Shown here: piece by piece, positions 33,805-44,149 of the stretch | How the letters are laid out: each line of letters starts with the position of its first letter | Position numbering within the stretch: position 1 is the stretch's first letter | NCBI GenBank assembly: GCA_008704415.1 | Contig: VXIS01000304.1 | Span: 1-59,475, forward strand | Source of the DNA: Sphaerosporella brunnea | Lineage: Eukaryota; Ascomycota; Pezizomycetes; Pezizales; Pyronemataceae | DNA: 59,475 bases | Reading direction: 5' to 3' | Notes under the pieces: generated by a model | What the model was told of the DNA's origin: nothing | Seen by the model: the letters and a program-made list of their open reading frames with translations, nothing else | Database searches by the model: none | Program-made: the position numbers and the translations under genes

Positions 33805-35632
33805 TTATTCCCTCTTGGCAAGTAAGAAGCTCTTGTAAACCGGGTTTTCGGTCTCCTCGACGAACGGGTAGTCGATCTCGGCCAGGAACTTGTCGAGATC
33901 CTGCGTCTTGCTTGGAGGCACCTGGATCCCGACCAGTACCTTGCCGACGTCCCCACCGTAGTTGCGGTAGTGGAAGAGGCTTATGTTGAGCTCCGGGTTG
34001 AGGAGTTCTAGGAATTTGCCGACGGCGCCTGGGCGCTCGGGGAATTCTATAGGGTTTAGTGAGTTTTGGGAGGCGGTGGGGGGAGAGGGGGGGGGAAGTG
34101 GGGAACATTATACCGAATCTGAACAGCCTCTCTTGATCCACATCGGTAGGGAGTCTTCCACCGACCAAATACCTTGCATGGGTCTTAGCGAATTCGTTAT
34201 CTGAGATATCGGCGCCTATGAAGCCGCGCTGTTTGAAGCCGTCCAGGATCTCTGGGATTTCGGTTTCGCGGTCGCAGACGAGGATGGAAAGGATGGTGTT
34301 TGCGCGGTCGGGGTCACCGAAGCGGTAGGAAAACTCGGTTACGGCGCGCGGGAGGATGCATTGCATCATGCTGTTGAATACTTGAGGCTTGTCGGGGACT
34401 ATGACCGAGAGCAAAACTTCTTTGCCTTCGCCGAGACGCGCGCGCTCGGCGACGAAGCGCAGCCGGTCGAAGTCCATGTTGGCGCCTGAGAGGATTGCGC
34501 AGAGGCTTCGGGTTTGTCCGCTAGGCCCGTTGCGGGTGGCGTATTTTTTGAGGCCGGCGAGGGCGAGGGCGCCGGCGGGCTCGACGATGGAGCGGGTGTC
34601 TATATATATAGAGGCGTTGTCAGTGGTAGGAAAAAGGGGGGGGGGAGGGGGAGGGGACCTTGGAAGACGTCCTTGATAGCGGCACAGATCTCGTCAGTAG
34701 AAACCTGTATGACCTCGTCCACATACTGTTTACACAGTCTGAACGTTTCCTCGCCGACGATTTTCACGGCAGCGCCATCTGCAAACAGTCCCACTTCCGG
34801 CAGCGTCACTCGTTCCCCGGAGGCCAGGCTCTGCACCATCGCGTTAGCGTCGTAGGTTTCGACGCCGATCACTTTGATGTGCGGTGCTATGCGCTTGAGG
34901 TACACCGCGATGCCGGCGATGAGGCCACCGCCGCCAACGCAGCAGAAAACGGCCTCCAGCTCGCAAATGTTGCATTGCCGCAGCAGCTCCATGCCTATGG
35001 TTCCCTGGCCCGCAATCACGTACGGGTCGTCAAACGGCGGGACATTGGTCAATCCATGCTTTATTTCCAGACGTTTACACTCCTCTTTCGCGGCGTCGAA
35101 GTCCTGGCCGAAGAGGATGACTTTTCCGCCGAGCCGGGATACGTTCTGGTGCTTAATGGTCGGCGTGCCCAAGGGCATTACGATCGTGGCGGGAATGCCT
35201 AGGTGCTTGGCGGAGAAGGCCACGCCCTGCGCGTGGTTGCCCGCTGAGCACGCTACTACCCCCCTCCACCGCTCGGACTCTGGGAGGTGCGCCATCTTGT
35301 TGTAGGCACCCCGGACTTTGAAGGAGAAGACTGGCTGCAGGTCTTCGCGTTTCAACAGCACTTTGTAACCCCCCAGCTGGCTGCTGAGGTTTACGGCGGG
35401 TGTTACGGGCGTTTCGGTCAGGACCTCGTAGATGCGCGAAGTCAGGATTAGCCGGAGGTACTGTCGCGGTTAGCGATTGGGGGTGCTGGTGGTGAGTGCG
35501 GGGAGGCGGTACGTCGGGAGTCCCGTCTTGGAGCTGCTGCGGCACCGTCTTGTCTCTTGGTAGGTCCGGCACCGTCGAGCTGTAATCCGTCAGGCCACTG
35601 GTGGGCACGGAGAAGGAGGAGGAGGTCGCCAT
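33805..35632 (-). CDS. ILV1: Threonine deaminase (threonine ammonia-lyase, biosynthetic)
   Basis: Four exons: 35632-35513, 35460-34659, 34599-34114 and 34046-33805, coding 549 residues. The enzyme makes 2-oxobutanoate from threonine in the first committed step of isoleucine synthesis, in mitochondria. The first intron rebuilds [20 protein letters not shown]-fold motifs are [20 protein letters not shown] with the cofactor lysine at about residue 88, [13 protein letters not shown] and the glycine loop [10 protein letters not shown]. The C-terminal third carries two ACT-like regulatory domains ([13 protein letters not shown] and [15 protein letters not shown]) that in homologs sense isoleucine and valine. 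The final exon ends KSFLLAKRE. Residues 1-40 may include a mitochondrial targeting signal but are not strongly basic. A canonical TGACTCA lies 174 bp upstream, as expected under general amino-acid control. Confidence 0.95.
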
Positions 35633-35670
35633 ATTGTTTTTCGCAGTGTGGTTGGCGAAGCAATAATGAG

Positions 35671-35710
35671 GTTCGGTTCGGTTCGGTTCGGTTCAGTTCA
35701 GTTCAGTTCA
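35671..35710 (+). repeat. Pentanucleotide repeat (GTTCG)4(GTTCA)4
   Basis: Eight perfect 5-bp units, the first four GTTCG and the next four GTTCA, lie 38 bp upstream of the ILV1 start codon, probably within its 5' leader. The block-wise change of unit shows expansion after a single point mutation. Confidence 0.9.
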
Positions 35711-35806
35711 ATTGAGTATGAAGAGTGGGTAAGGTAAGTGTTTAGTTGGAGGAGGTAAACAGCAGCTCGCTCTGGCGGGGTTTCGCGCCACCAACGGCGA
35801 CTGCCA

Positions 35807-35813
35807 TGACTCA
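35807..35813. promoter_or_regulatory. Gcn4/CpcA-type site TGACTCA upstream of ILV1
   Basis: The perfect seven-base site for the bZIP activator of cross-pathway amino-acid control lies 174 bp upstream of the threonine deaminase start and 386 bp upstream of the divergent RCF1 start. Amino-acid biosynthetic genes are the known targets of this factor, so the position is meaningful. Binding here is inferred. Confidence 0.65.
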
Positions 35814-36198
35814 AAGAATAAATTTTGGCGGGGGGGGTTGCGGGAGAGGCAGGTGGGGTGGCGGCGGGCGTGGCGGTGGTGACACAGCGTCGCTTGTCGC
35901 TTAACGCGGGCAAGGAAATGCGGGAATTTGCAAGCAAATACGCGCGGGCGCTGTGCGATCGCAAGGGAACGGAACGGGTGGGTTTGGAGAGATCTGGGGA
36001 TCTGCATCTTTCTCCGAGGCTGTTGGGAGATACATGCTTCTTCTTCGTACATACACTTGCAATTGCTGCTTCGTTCCCCTGGTGACGTATTTACACATAC
36101 TTCCTCCCAGGAGGGCTTACCGAACATCATCCGCTCTGCTCTCCCTATTACCGTGCCGCCACTTACCACCACCATCTCTAAAAAAAAAAGCCGAAACA

Positions 36199-36797
36199 AT
36201 GTCGAGCCGTCCTCTTCCCTCGTCGTTTGATGACAACCCGTATGTGTGCATATGCTTGACGAACGGCAGAAGCTAATCCGCCGGTGCAGCGACTTCTACG
36301 AGGAAAACCGCCTCGCAAAGCTGTGGCGCCGCCTGAAAGAGGAACCCTTGATACCGATCGGTGGGTGTGCCTTTCTCTCCTACCCCGCCCCCACCACCAC
36401 CACCACGACGCGCATGGCGCTAACCCACCCCTCCACAGGCTGTCTCGCGACGTCGTACGCGCTCTACAAGGCGACGCGGTCGATCCGGTCGGGCAACAAA
36501 GAGGCGACGAACAAGTTCTTCCGGATGCGAATCTACGGGCAAGCGTTCACGCTGGCGGCGATGATCGCGGGAAGCTACTACTACCAGGGGCAGCGGGCGG
36601 CCGAGAAGGAGCGCGACGCGAAGGTGGCCGAGGTCAAGGGCAAGGAGAGGAGCAAAGCTTGGATCCGAGAGTTGGAGCTCCGAGACCAGGAGGAGAAGGA
36701 AATGATTGCGCGCGCGAAGAAGCTGGAGGAGCGCAGGCGGTCACATGCTGAGAGTAAAGCTGCTGCCGAGGCGGCAGAGGCCGCGAAATCGGCGTGA
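36199..36797 (+). CDS. RCF1: Respiratory supercomplex factor 1 (Rcf1), HIG1 domain
   Basis: Three exons, 36199-36239, 36290-36360 and 36439-36797, coding 156 residues. After splicing, the N-terminus reads MSSRPLPSSFDDNPDFYEEN, matching the family start. The HIG1 domain follows with KEEPLIPIGCLATSYALYKA, then FFRMRIYGQAFTLAAMIAG, forming two membrane helices. The C-terminal half is a long charged helix (KAWIRELELRDQEEKEMIAR). Rcf1 sits in the mitochondrial inner membrane, associates with complexes III and IV and supports supercomplexes and late complex IV assembly. Both introns fall in the conserved region and rebuild its sequence exactly. It shares a 566-bp divergent upstream region with ILV1. 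Confidence 0.93.
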
Positions 36798-37473
36798 GCT
36801 GCTGCTGCTTGAGTGCTTGTACGATAGATGCAAAGTAACATCGCATGTCGTCTCCAGAGCTGGTGACTTTCGACGAGCACCACTCAGCGAGTGCGATCCA
36901 GTGAACGCCCGGACCGTTGCCGTTCGTGTCGCCTTGGCGGCACGTGTCACCGGCACAGCCTTATTGCATGCAGACACGCAACGCCGTTCTTCGCATTGTT
37001 CCCGTTCTTCGTGATCGATTCAAAAGCTCCCACCAGCGTTTCCCCTTCCAATCCCACCGTCAATTGCCGGAGCCATCCTCGAAACCCCACGTGCGTGTGT
37101 GGCTGTAAGCTGCCGCCGGCCGCTGGCTTAAGCTCCCGGCTGCATTCCGGCTTCGAAGCTTTTTTTCCCCCGCCTGCCTAACTCCTTCCTTTGCTTGTCA
37201 GCAACCTCTTTGCCCCACCAAAGATATTGCTATAATATATACCCCCACCAAGAAGACAATAATAAATAAAAGTAAAACCTCTTTGTTGTATTGACAAGGG
37301 GAAGAAGAGCAAGGCAATGCAGACTGAAACTCCACACGTCCGTAGCCCCCCTCCCCCCCTTTCTCCGTTTGACTCGACGGGAATGCGGACGGGACGGCAG
37401 GAAGGACAAGTCGTAAAAGCACAGCGAGCGCTGACAACCCATCGGTCGTGCGCCTCCATAGCCAACAGCAATA
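36798..37473. other. Intergenic region upstream of the USP gene
   Basis: The 676 bp hold the RCF1 3' UTR and the USP promoter. C-runs at about 37347-37362 and AT-rich sequence at 37220-37280 are visible. Open frames here overlap known genes antisense and lack family resemblance. Confidence 0.55.
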
Positions 37474-38555
37474 ATGGACAGTAACCCACCCTCACTGCCA
37501 CCAGCACCACCCGAAAACATGTTCGAAACCAAGCCCGGAGCCTTACTGTCGCCATCCCCCTCGTCTGCGAATCCTGCCTCTCCAGCAGCCATGGCCACAA
37601 CAGAAGCAGCAGCAGAAGCACCGGTGGTGGTGGGTGAGTCGGACGCAAACCCTATACCCTCACCACCGTCATCGGCGACGCAACAACAGGAGCGACGCTC
37701 TCCAGCAGCGGATGAGACGACCGGCGAGCCATCCAGGGGCACGAAGCGGCGGTCGCCCTCTCCCGCCGACCCGCCGCCACAGCCGCAGCCGAAACGCGCA
37801 CGCGTAGTCGGCCTCAAGAACCTGGGAAACACCTGGTTCGTTCCATGTCCACCCTTGTTGATAATTTTGGCCGTTATAAGCAGCCACTGAGCCGTGGGGG
37901 CAGCTACAACAACGCCGTGATACAAGCCCTAAGCCACACGACTCCGCTGCGGGAGTATTTTCTTCACTTCACAAGCTCATCAAACTCAGCGGCGGCCTCC
38001 TCGTCGTCGACCGAAGAAGTGGCGGCAGTGACGCTGCAACCTAATCGGCCACGAACCCGGCGTGCTGCGAGACTGGAGAAGAAACTCAATGCGCCGTCAG
38101 ATGCGTATGTCCCTCCATCCATCCACATGGAGACTGGGCTGACGGTGGAGTAGCAATCTATGTACCGAATTTTCCAAGCTTCTCCGCTCCATGTGGGGTG
38201 GCGAGGGAATAGAGGTCGGCACAAGAAGCAGAAGAATGGCCAGTGTTGTATCACCACACGCGTTTGCGGGTGCTGTAGCCACGTTGCTGCCGCTGTTTCA
38301 GGAGCGGTATGAGCAGCAGGATGCACAAGAGTTCCTACGGGTTTGTCCCTCCTCCCCCCTCTTGCCCAAAACAGCAGCTGACATAACAAACCTATCCACC
38401 TAAGTGCGCACTCGAAAGAATGCAACACGAACTGATCGAAGAGATGCTCAAAAATAGCCCCTCAAATATCGATATAGACCTGGAGGACACAATCATCAAC
38501 CGTGTCTTCGGCGGTGTGCTCTGGAACAAGGTCGACTCCTCTCCCAAAGCCTCGG

Positions 38556-38597
<42 letters not shown>

Positions 38598-39193
38598 AAC
38601 ATATCTAGATCTCCTGCCTCTCCTGCCTGGAATATACTATCAAGCCCGACCCCTTCCTCGATCTATCCCTAGTGATCCCGACCCCAACTACGCCAACAGT
38701 AACCCTCGAAGACTGCCTCGACCTCTTCTCCTCCTCCGAAGATCTCGAGTCCCCCTCGCTCCTCAGCCCGGAGAGCAGAACCTGCTACTCCTGCGGCTCC
38801 GAGAGCGGCTTCAGCAAAGACATCAAGATCGGCGAGCTGCCCACAATCCTCTGCGTGCATCTGAAGCGCTTCCGCTGGAAAGCCGACCGGAAACAGAAGG
38901 TGGACACGCTTGTCCGCTTCCCGTTGGACGGCCTGGATATGACGCGTTGGCTGGGCGACACTGGCGGCACTGCGGAACGGAAGCTGTATGAGCTCTACGC
39001 GGTCGTTGTACACCAGGGCTCGGGCGCGAACTCGGGACATTACTCGGCATTCGTTAAGTCCGCAGATGAGTGGTGGTGTCTTAACGATGAGCGTGCGGCG
39101 AGAGCCAAGCCGGAGCAGGTGCAGCGTGCGAAGGCATATTTGCTGTTTTATCGCCAGCAGGAGGGAGTGCAGGAAGAGGCAGAGAGCGAATAA
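37474..39193 (+). CDS. Ubiquitin-specific protease (USP/UBP, peptidase C19)
   Basis: Five exons: 37474-37835, 37904-38104, 38154-38340, 38405-38530 and 38609-39193, coding 486 residues. Residues 1-110 are a disordered Pro/Ser/Ala-rich lead with a basic KRRSPSP patch. The catalytic domain starts at VGLKNLGNTC; catalytic Cys121 is encoded by a codon split TG|C by the first intron, so unspliced RNA reads Trp-Phe-Val instead. QQDAQEFLR is the QQD box. Two CxxC pairs (CLSC and CYSC) form the zinc ribbon of the fingers. The His box is GANSGHYSAFV (His about 436), followed by WWCLNDERA. All catalytic residues are present, so it should be active. There is no UBP-type zinc finger, so the exact subfamily is open. 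Intron 4 contains a 40-base poly(A) run (38556-38595) directly before its branch site CTAAC. Confidence 0.92.
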
Positions 39194-39396
39194 AGGTTTT
39201 AGGCTCGGGAGGGGGCTTCGGCGTTGCGCGGCGTTGGGTGTGGCATTGGCTTGATTTTGCACGGAAGGGGAAGGGGCAATAGACGGCATGGCGATGCAAT
39301 AGATATATACCCGCTGCGGGACTGTTTTCCATATTTTTTTTTCCTTTCCACCTTGATCTTCAAGCCAGTTGCAATTGGTATATCGCCAACCAAATA

Positions 39397-39521
39397 TCAA
39401 ACGCTACCACCACTCCGATGCTGTCCTACCAACCCTGCCATTTCCAGCAAAGCCTGCACACAAAGCCTTCATCAGTAACCACAACCACTTTTTTTTGTTT
39501 GGGAGCCTGAGGGGGAAAGAG

Positions 39522-39556
<35 letters not shown>

Positions 39557-40110
39557 CACACCCTATCCGCCTCCGTATCCTTCCCCAGATTTACGCCGCG
39601 CCTGAGTAGCGCCTCCCGCTCCTCCCACGCCCACGCCCTGCGCTGGGACTCGGCCTCGTGGACCCCGCCGCAGCCCCACACCTCCAGCTCGTCGATCGCG
39701 AAGCGGATCTGCTGCTGCGCTTCCCCTTGCGCACCGCAAAAAACGCCGCCTGGGGCGGCGGAGGCGCAGAAGACGCCGAATTCGAGGTCCGGGTCTAGGT
39801 GCAGGGCTGTTGGGGGGAGAACATAATACTGGGTGATGCTGTTTCTACGGCTACTACTGCTACTGCTACTGCTATTGTGTGAAGAGGAGGAGGGGTGGAA
39901 GCCGAAGGATATGCCGGTTGTTTTACTGAAGTGGGCTATGTCCTTTTCCTTCTGGGGGGTGGTGGTGTTGGTGGTGGTGGTGGTTGGGGCGCTGGGGATG
40001 CGATAGACTCGGTGCACGGGCGCCAGCTGGAACAGCACCGTCCCCGCGTCTCCAAAGGTGGTTTTGGGGGAGGATTTCCACGGGGTTTGTAAATACGCAC
40101 CCAGGAGGAT

Positions 40111-40141
<31 letters not shown>

Positions 40142-41359
40142 CGGGAGCTAGGGGAGGCGGATAGGGTATGGGAGGGGGAAGGGGGTAAGGTGGAGAGAAA
40201 CGCGCGTTCTCGTGGGGTTGATGGAGAGGTGGGAAGGGTGTGACAGGATATCAGAAGGATTGTCGGAGCGTTGTAGTTGAGGACTTTGGCGCTGAAGGAG
40301 CCGAGGGAGAAGCCAGCGGTTGACCCGCGGTATAGTAAGATTTTGGGAGAAGAGGTAGAGAGGAGGAAGCAGGAGAGCTGGTGCTTCAGTGGAGGGGTTA
40401 GGATGCTTTGTTCTTCTCCTTCTTCTTCTTCCTTCTCCTTTTCCATGGGATTGGTAGATGGGACTGCAGCGGTTACGTTCTTGCTGTAGAGGAAGTTATT
40501 GAACAGTGCCGTGAACCCCATCGTGAAAAGGTGCGGCACAGCATGGCGTACCGTCTTCCTAAACGCCTGGTACGATACTCCACCATGCGCATTCACAGGG
40601 AAAGCGCGGAGTATGCACCTCGCCGTCTTCAGCAGCGTTTCATCTGAGAACTGTTGTGCGAGCGTAGCGAGGGACTGCGGCTCCTTTAGCTGTCCGGCGA
40701 CCAAGAGGAGTACGATGAGCTCGTGCAGCGTCTCCTTCTTTATCGCCCACGAGAATTGCCGGGATTTATTGCTGCTGGTGTGGGAGGCGCCTAATGCGTC
40801 CAGCGCCGCGATGGAAAGGTCCTCCTCGTCCTCATCAGAGTCATAGACAACTGCATCTTCCCCACTATCCTTCTCCACCCTCCACTCCCTTGTAGCGAAC
40901 GCCCGGAACAGCAGCCTCAACCGCTCTGTCCTCAAGACCTTCGTATATCGTCCCGTCAACACCGCCACCACCTTGACCACTCCCTCAAAATCCAAGATCG
41001 CAGGCGCCATCTCCTCGAACGGGAGTGCAGCGATATAAGTGGCGGCACTAAACACTACCGCACCGACAGGCGTCGGTAAAGCCAAGAAGTTCACAAACGC
41101 ATCTTCCTTCCAGTACTCACCGACCTCCGGATCTCTGGTGGCGAGCTGGTGGAAATTGTCTTTAAGACTGTAGAGTTCCAGCGGCGAGAAGCAGTGGGTT
41201 GCGAAGCGCTGTGCTAGCTGCGAGGAGAGCTCTTCTGCGTTAATATTAGCGGTGGCATGCTTGGTAAGGTACAGTAGTTATGAGGATGATGAAGAAACTA
41301 GACTGGATACCAGCTGTGAGAGCTTGCACCGGTGAAGGCGCGGAGTTGGTTTGGCCCAT
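39397..41359 (-). CDS. RTC5: Restriction of telomere capping protein 5 (Rtc5), TLDc domain
   Basis: Three exons, 41359-41311, 41234-39562 and 39453-39397, coding 592 residues. The spliced N-terminus, MGQTNSAPSPVQALTA then EELSSQLAQRFATHCFSPLE, matches fungal Rtc5 and begins with a consensus N-myristoylation site (MGQxxS). The TLDc domain in the C-terminal half includes SFSAKVLNYNAPTILLI, TVLFQLAPVHRVYRI and the final WGCGGVHEAESQRR...EERE. Low-complexity inserts (poly-Glu near residue 360, poly-Ser near 450) interrupt it. The last exon gives EADRALLEMAGLVGQ. TLDc proteins of this type bind and regulate the V-ATPase; the telomere name reflects a yeast genetic screen. The last intron carries a 29-base T run in sense (A at 39522-39550). 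Convergent with the USP gene. Confidence 0.88.
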
Positions 41360-41814
41360 TGATATTGTTCGTGGAGAGAAGTTGACGTTGATTGAGTTGA
41401 GGTTGAAGACGTCACGCCATCGCGATTGACCTAGCTCTTGGGTAGCTGTTGCCAGGGTTCTAGTTAATGGGATTCGGTTACCGCCGGGAAGCGTACATTA
41501 GCGCGTCATGGAATATCACCCTGCATATGGTATGTCGCTATTTGTCCGAACCAAATATATTGAAGAGCAGAGCAGTTCTATCATTCATAACATGCACAGC
41601 GCTCAAAGCAGAACAAGGAGAGCAAGGAACAGATTCCCAAGAACGCAAGCATCACGTAGCCACCTCCAAAGAAAACATACATGTAATAATCATAAAGAGA
41701 CAAAGGGGTAAAAAAAGTATTAATAGGTTGGGCAAGAAACAGATTCTGTGAAAAAGAGAACTCATAGACAGCGGACTCGTAAAACGTGAAAGACAAGACA
41801 GGCTGAAACGCCGT
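41360..41814. other. Intergenic region
   Basis: This 455-bp spacer holds the RTC5 promoter and the 3' UTR of the DnaJ gene. No other feature is seen. Confidence 0.6.
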
Positions 41815-43695
41815 CTATGCGTGGGAGTGGCTGTGTTTATGGCCAGGCATATCCACTTCCTCCCGGGCCTCGTCTTTTGTCGCCTCTTTAGCCTTCTCTT
41901 TTTTCTTGTCTTTCTTGTGATCCTTTTTGTCGTCTTTCCTGGCGGCTTCGGCCACCAATTGCTCAAACGCTCCCTCGGCGAACTCGTCGTCGGCATCACG
42001 CTCCGCCTAATTCGATTAGACCGAGTCACGCATGAAGGTGGGGAACAGCAACATACATTTTTGAATATGGTTCCAACCATGATCAAAGCATGCGCGCGCT
42101 CGACACGCTTGCTGAGGGGCACCAACTTATCGTACAACACTTTGTCGCAAACGTCTCTGTATCATGCGTCAGCGAAGTCTTCCTCAAAACAAGTAATATA
42201 CCCACCTGAGGACACTCTGAATCTCGAATTTGCTCCCACGCCACGCGGCGGCGAGAATCTTTCCGGTGACTTTCCGCTCATATTCAGCCTTCTTCTCATC
42301 GGTCCAATCATCACCACCCTTCTCCTCCAGCTTGGCCATCTCCTCCATGGTCATCTGAGCGTCAATGGCCGTGGAGATGGTGCCCCACGTTTCTTTGACC
42401 AGGACTCCCTTGTCCTTCAGTCTGCTGAAGAATCCGCCAATTCCCAAGAACTTTTGAGACTTGACGAATGCAGCTCCCTTGGACATATACACCGCTCCGA
42501 TAGCTGCGAAGCAATTCATCAGCGCCCCGTTGAGATGTGGCAAGATGATGCCATCGATAATTGTACTTACCGTGAAGAATATCGAGACCAAAGCTCTCCA
42601 TCTTCAAGTTCTCCACCTCATACCTCGTCTTCTCGTTGAATGCATGAGTGGTCTCTTTGCCCTTATCTGTCTCTGTCCAAACAGAGATCCTATCGATGAG
42701 TTTCCGAGTGAGAGTATCCACACGTTCTTGTCGAACCCTCTTACGCTCCGCCTCGTACGCCGCCAATTCATCACGCTGCTCCTTGCTGAGTCCGCCCTTC
42801 TTTTTCTCCTTCCTCTTCAACTCCCGTTCGTGCTCTGTCATTTCCGCCTCCATACGCGCTTCCGCCTCCCTCAGATCGTCATCCGACTTGTCCGAAATCA
42901 TGAGTCGCCCAGGCACATGCTTCGGGTGGGGTGTGGACGCCTGCGAACGGGACGGTGTAGTAGGCTCCGACGTCCCAGCAGTAGCCGCAGGGGTAGTCTC
43001 CGAAGCAGGTTCGTTGCTCGCGCCAGCGGCCGCAGGAGTGGTATCGTGGATATCTGCTTTCTGGGTGGCCTCGGCTTCAGCGGCAGCCTCGGCCTCCTCC
43101 TCTTCTTCGGCCTCCTTCATGATCTCCATGGTTTTTGTAAGGTCCCTCATCAAAGAGATTTCACCGATGCTGTTGCACCGCCATCAGTACGATGTGGGGC
43201 TAAGCGCGAAGCGGGGGAAAAAAAAAAGAAGAAAAAGAAAAAGAAAGAAAAGTAAAGACTTACAGATCAACAAAGGCCTCACCGCCGAAAATCATGCCGA
43301 AGAACTCACTAGGGTCCTCTGCGCAAACCTGTCAGTCACCATATTTGCACGATCGCGTGCTTGGGGCTTACCGAAGCCGGAGTCGGGGACAGCGCGAGCT
43401 TTTCCATAGAGATCGTACTGCTTGCGGAGTTCTTCATTGCTGAGGACTTGGTATGCTTCACTGATCTGGAGTTACGGAGCGGACGAGTCAGCGCAAAGCG
43501 TTCTTCTCTTTTGTTTTCAGCAGCGCGTGGAGCTCGCGTATTTACCGCTTGGAATTTAGCATGTGCGGTCTCGTCGCCGGGGTTCTTGTCGGGGTGGTGG
43601 ATGATTGCGAGCTTGCGATAAGACTTTTTGATGTCAAGCTCAGTCGCGTTCGGCTTGACACCGAGAGAATCGTAGTACTCTGTTTCCTTGACCAT
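41815..43695 (-). CDS. CAJ1: Caj1-type DnaJ protein (J domain plus X domain)
   Basis: Seven exons: 43695-43546, 43465-43372, 43318-43264, 43169-42571, 42503-42206, 42156-42057 and 42006-41815, coding 495 residues. The J domain fills residues 1-70 ([17 protein letters not shown] at 34-36, [18 protein letters not shown]). [20 protein letters not shown] follows, typical of class C members with an X domain. A Glu/Ala and Pro/Thr-rich linker leads to the X domain ([54 protein letters not shown]). The protein should stimulate an Hsp70; yeast relatives are nuclear or cytosolic. The C-terminus is a Lys/Asp/Glu-rich helix ending in [11 protein letters not shown], a short histidine-rich tail that could bind metal. 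Confidence 0.92.
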
Positions 43696-44149
43696 GGCGA
43701 GCGGTGTGGGGTTTGTTAGAATCGAGGGGAGGGGTGAAGAGTGGGGAGGTGGAGGATTGCGTGCAGCGCGGCGTTGAAATGTTTAGCGTGGCGGCGTTTC
43801 CTCGTCTTTCTTCTCTTCTGCTAGCACGTAGCCCAGCCTCATGACGTTGCACTTGCAAGGGTCTTTTTCATAGGGCTCGTGACTAATCACATTCACCGAC
43901 TTCCGGGAAAAATCACTCCGTTCTAGGCCCAGAAAGGCATCACTCGACAATTCATCCAATTGCGTTGTGCCAACTGATTCCTATAAACTGAACTGTAGAA
44001 ATACTTTCTATATCGCCCATATGCGGCATCAGAGCAAGCGATCTTAGCGAGTATGCCCAAAGTCAGTCTCAAAAGTGTAAACAATGAAACTTATGAAACT
44101 GGCCCCACCCATTTGCATGCAGCATTCTTTGAGAAATTCGTAATCTCTC
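43696..44149. other. Intergenic region
   Basis: The 454 bp contain the promoter of the DnaJ gene and the 3' UTR of the epimerase/reductase gene. Nothing else is supported. Confidence 0.6.

Noticed and set aside
34600..35361. Separate 253-residue short threonine deaminase ending [12 protein letters not shown]
   Set aside because: The tail is translation of intron 2; splicing at GTCCCC with a TATAG acceptor restores [14 protein letters not shown] and the regulatory domains.
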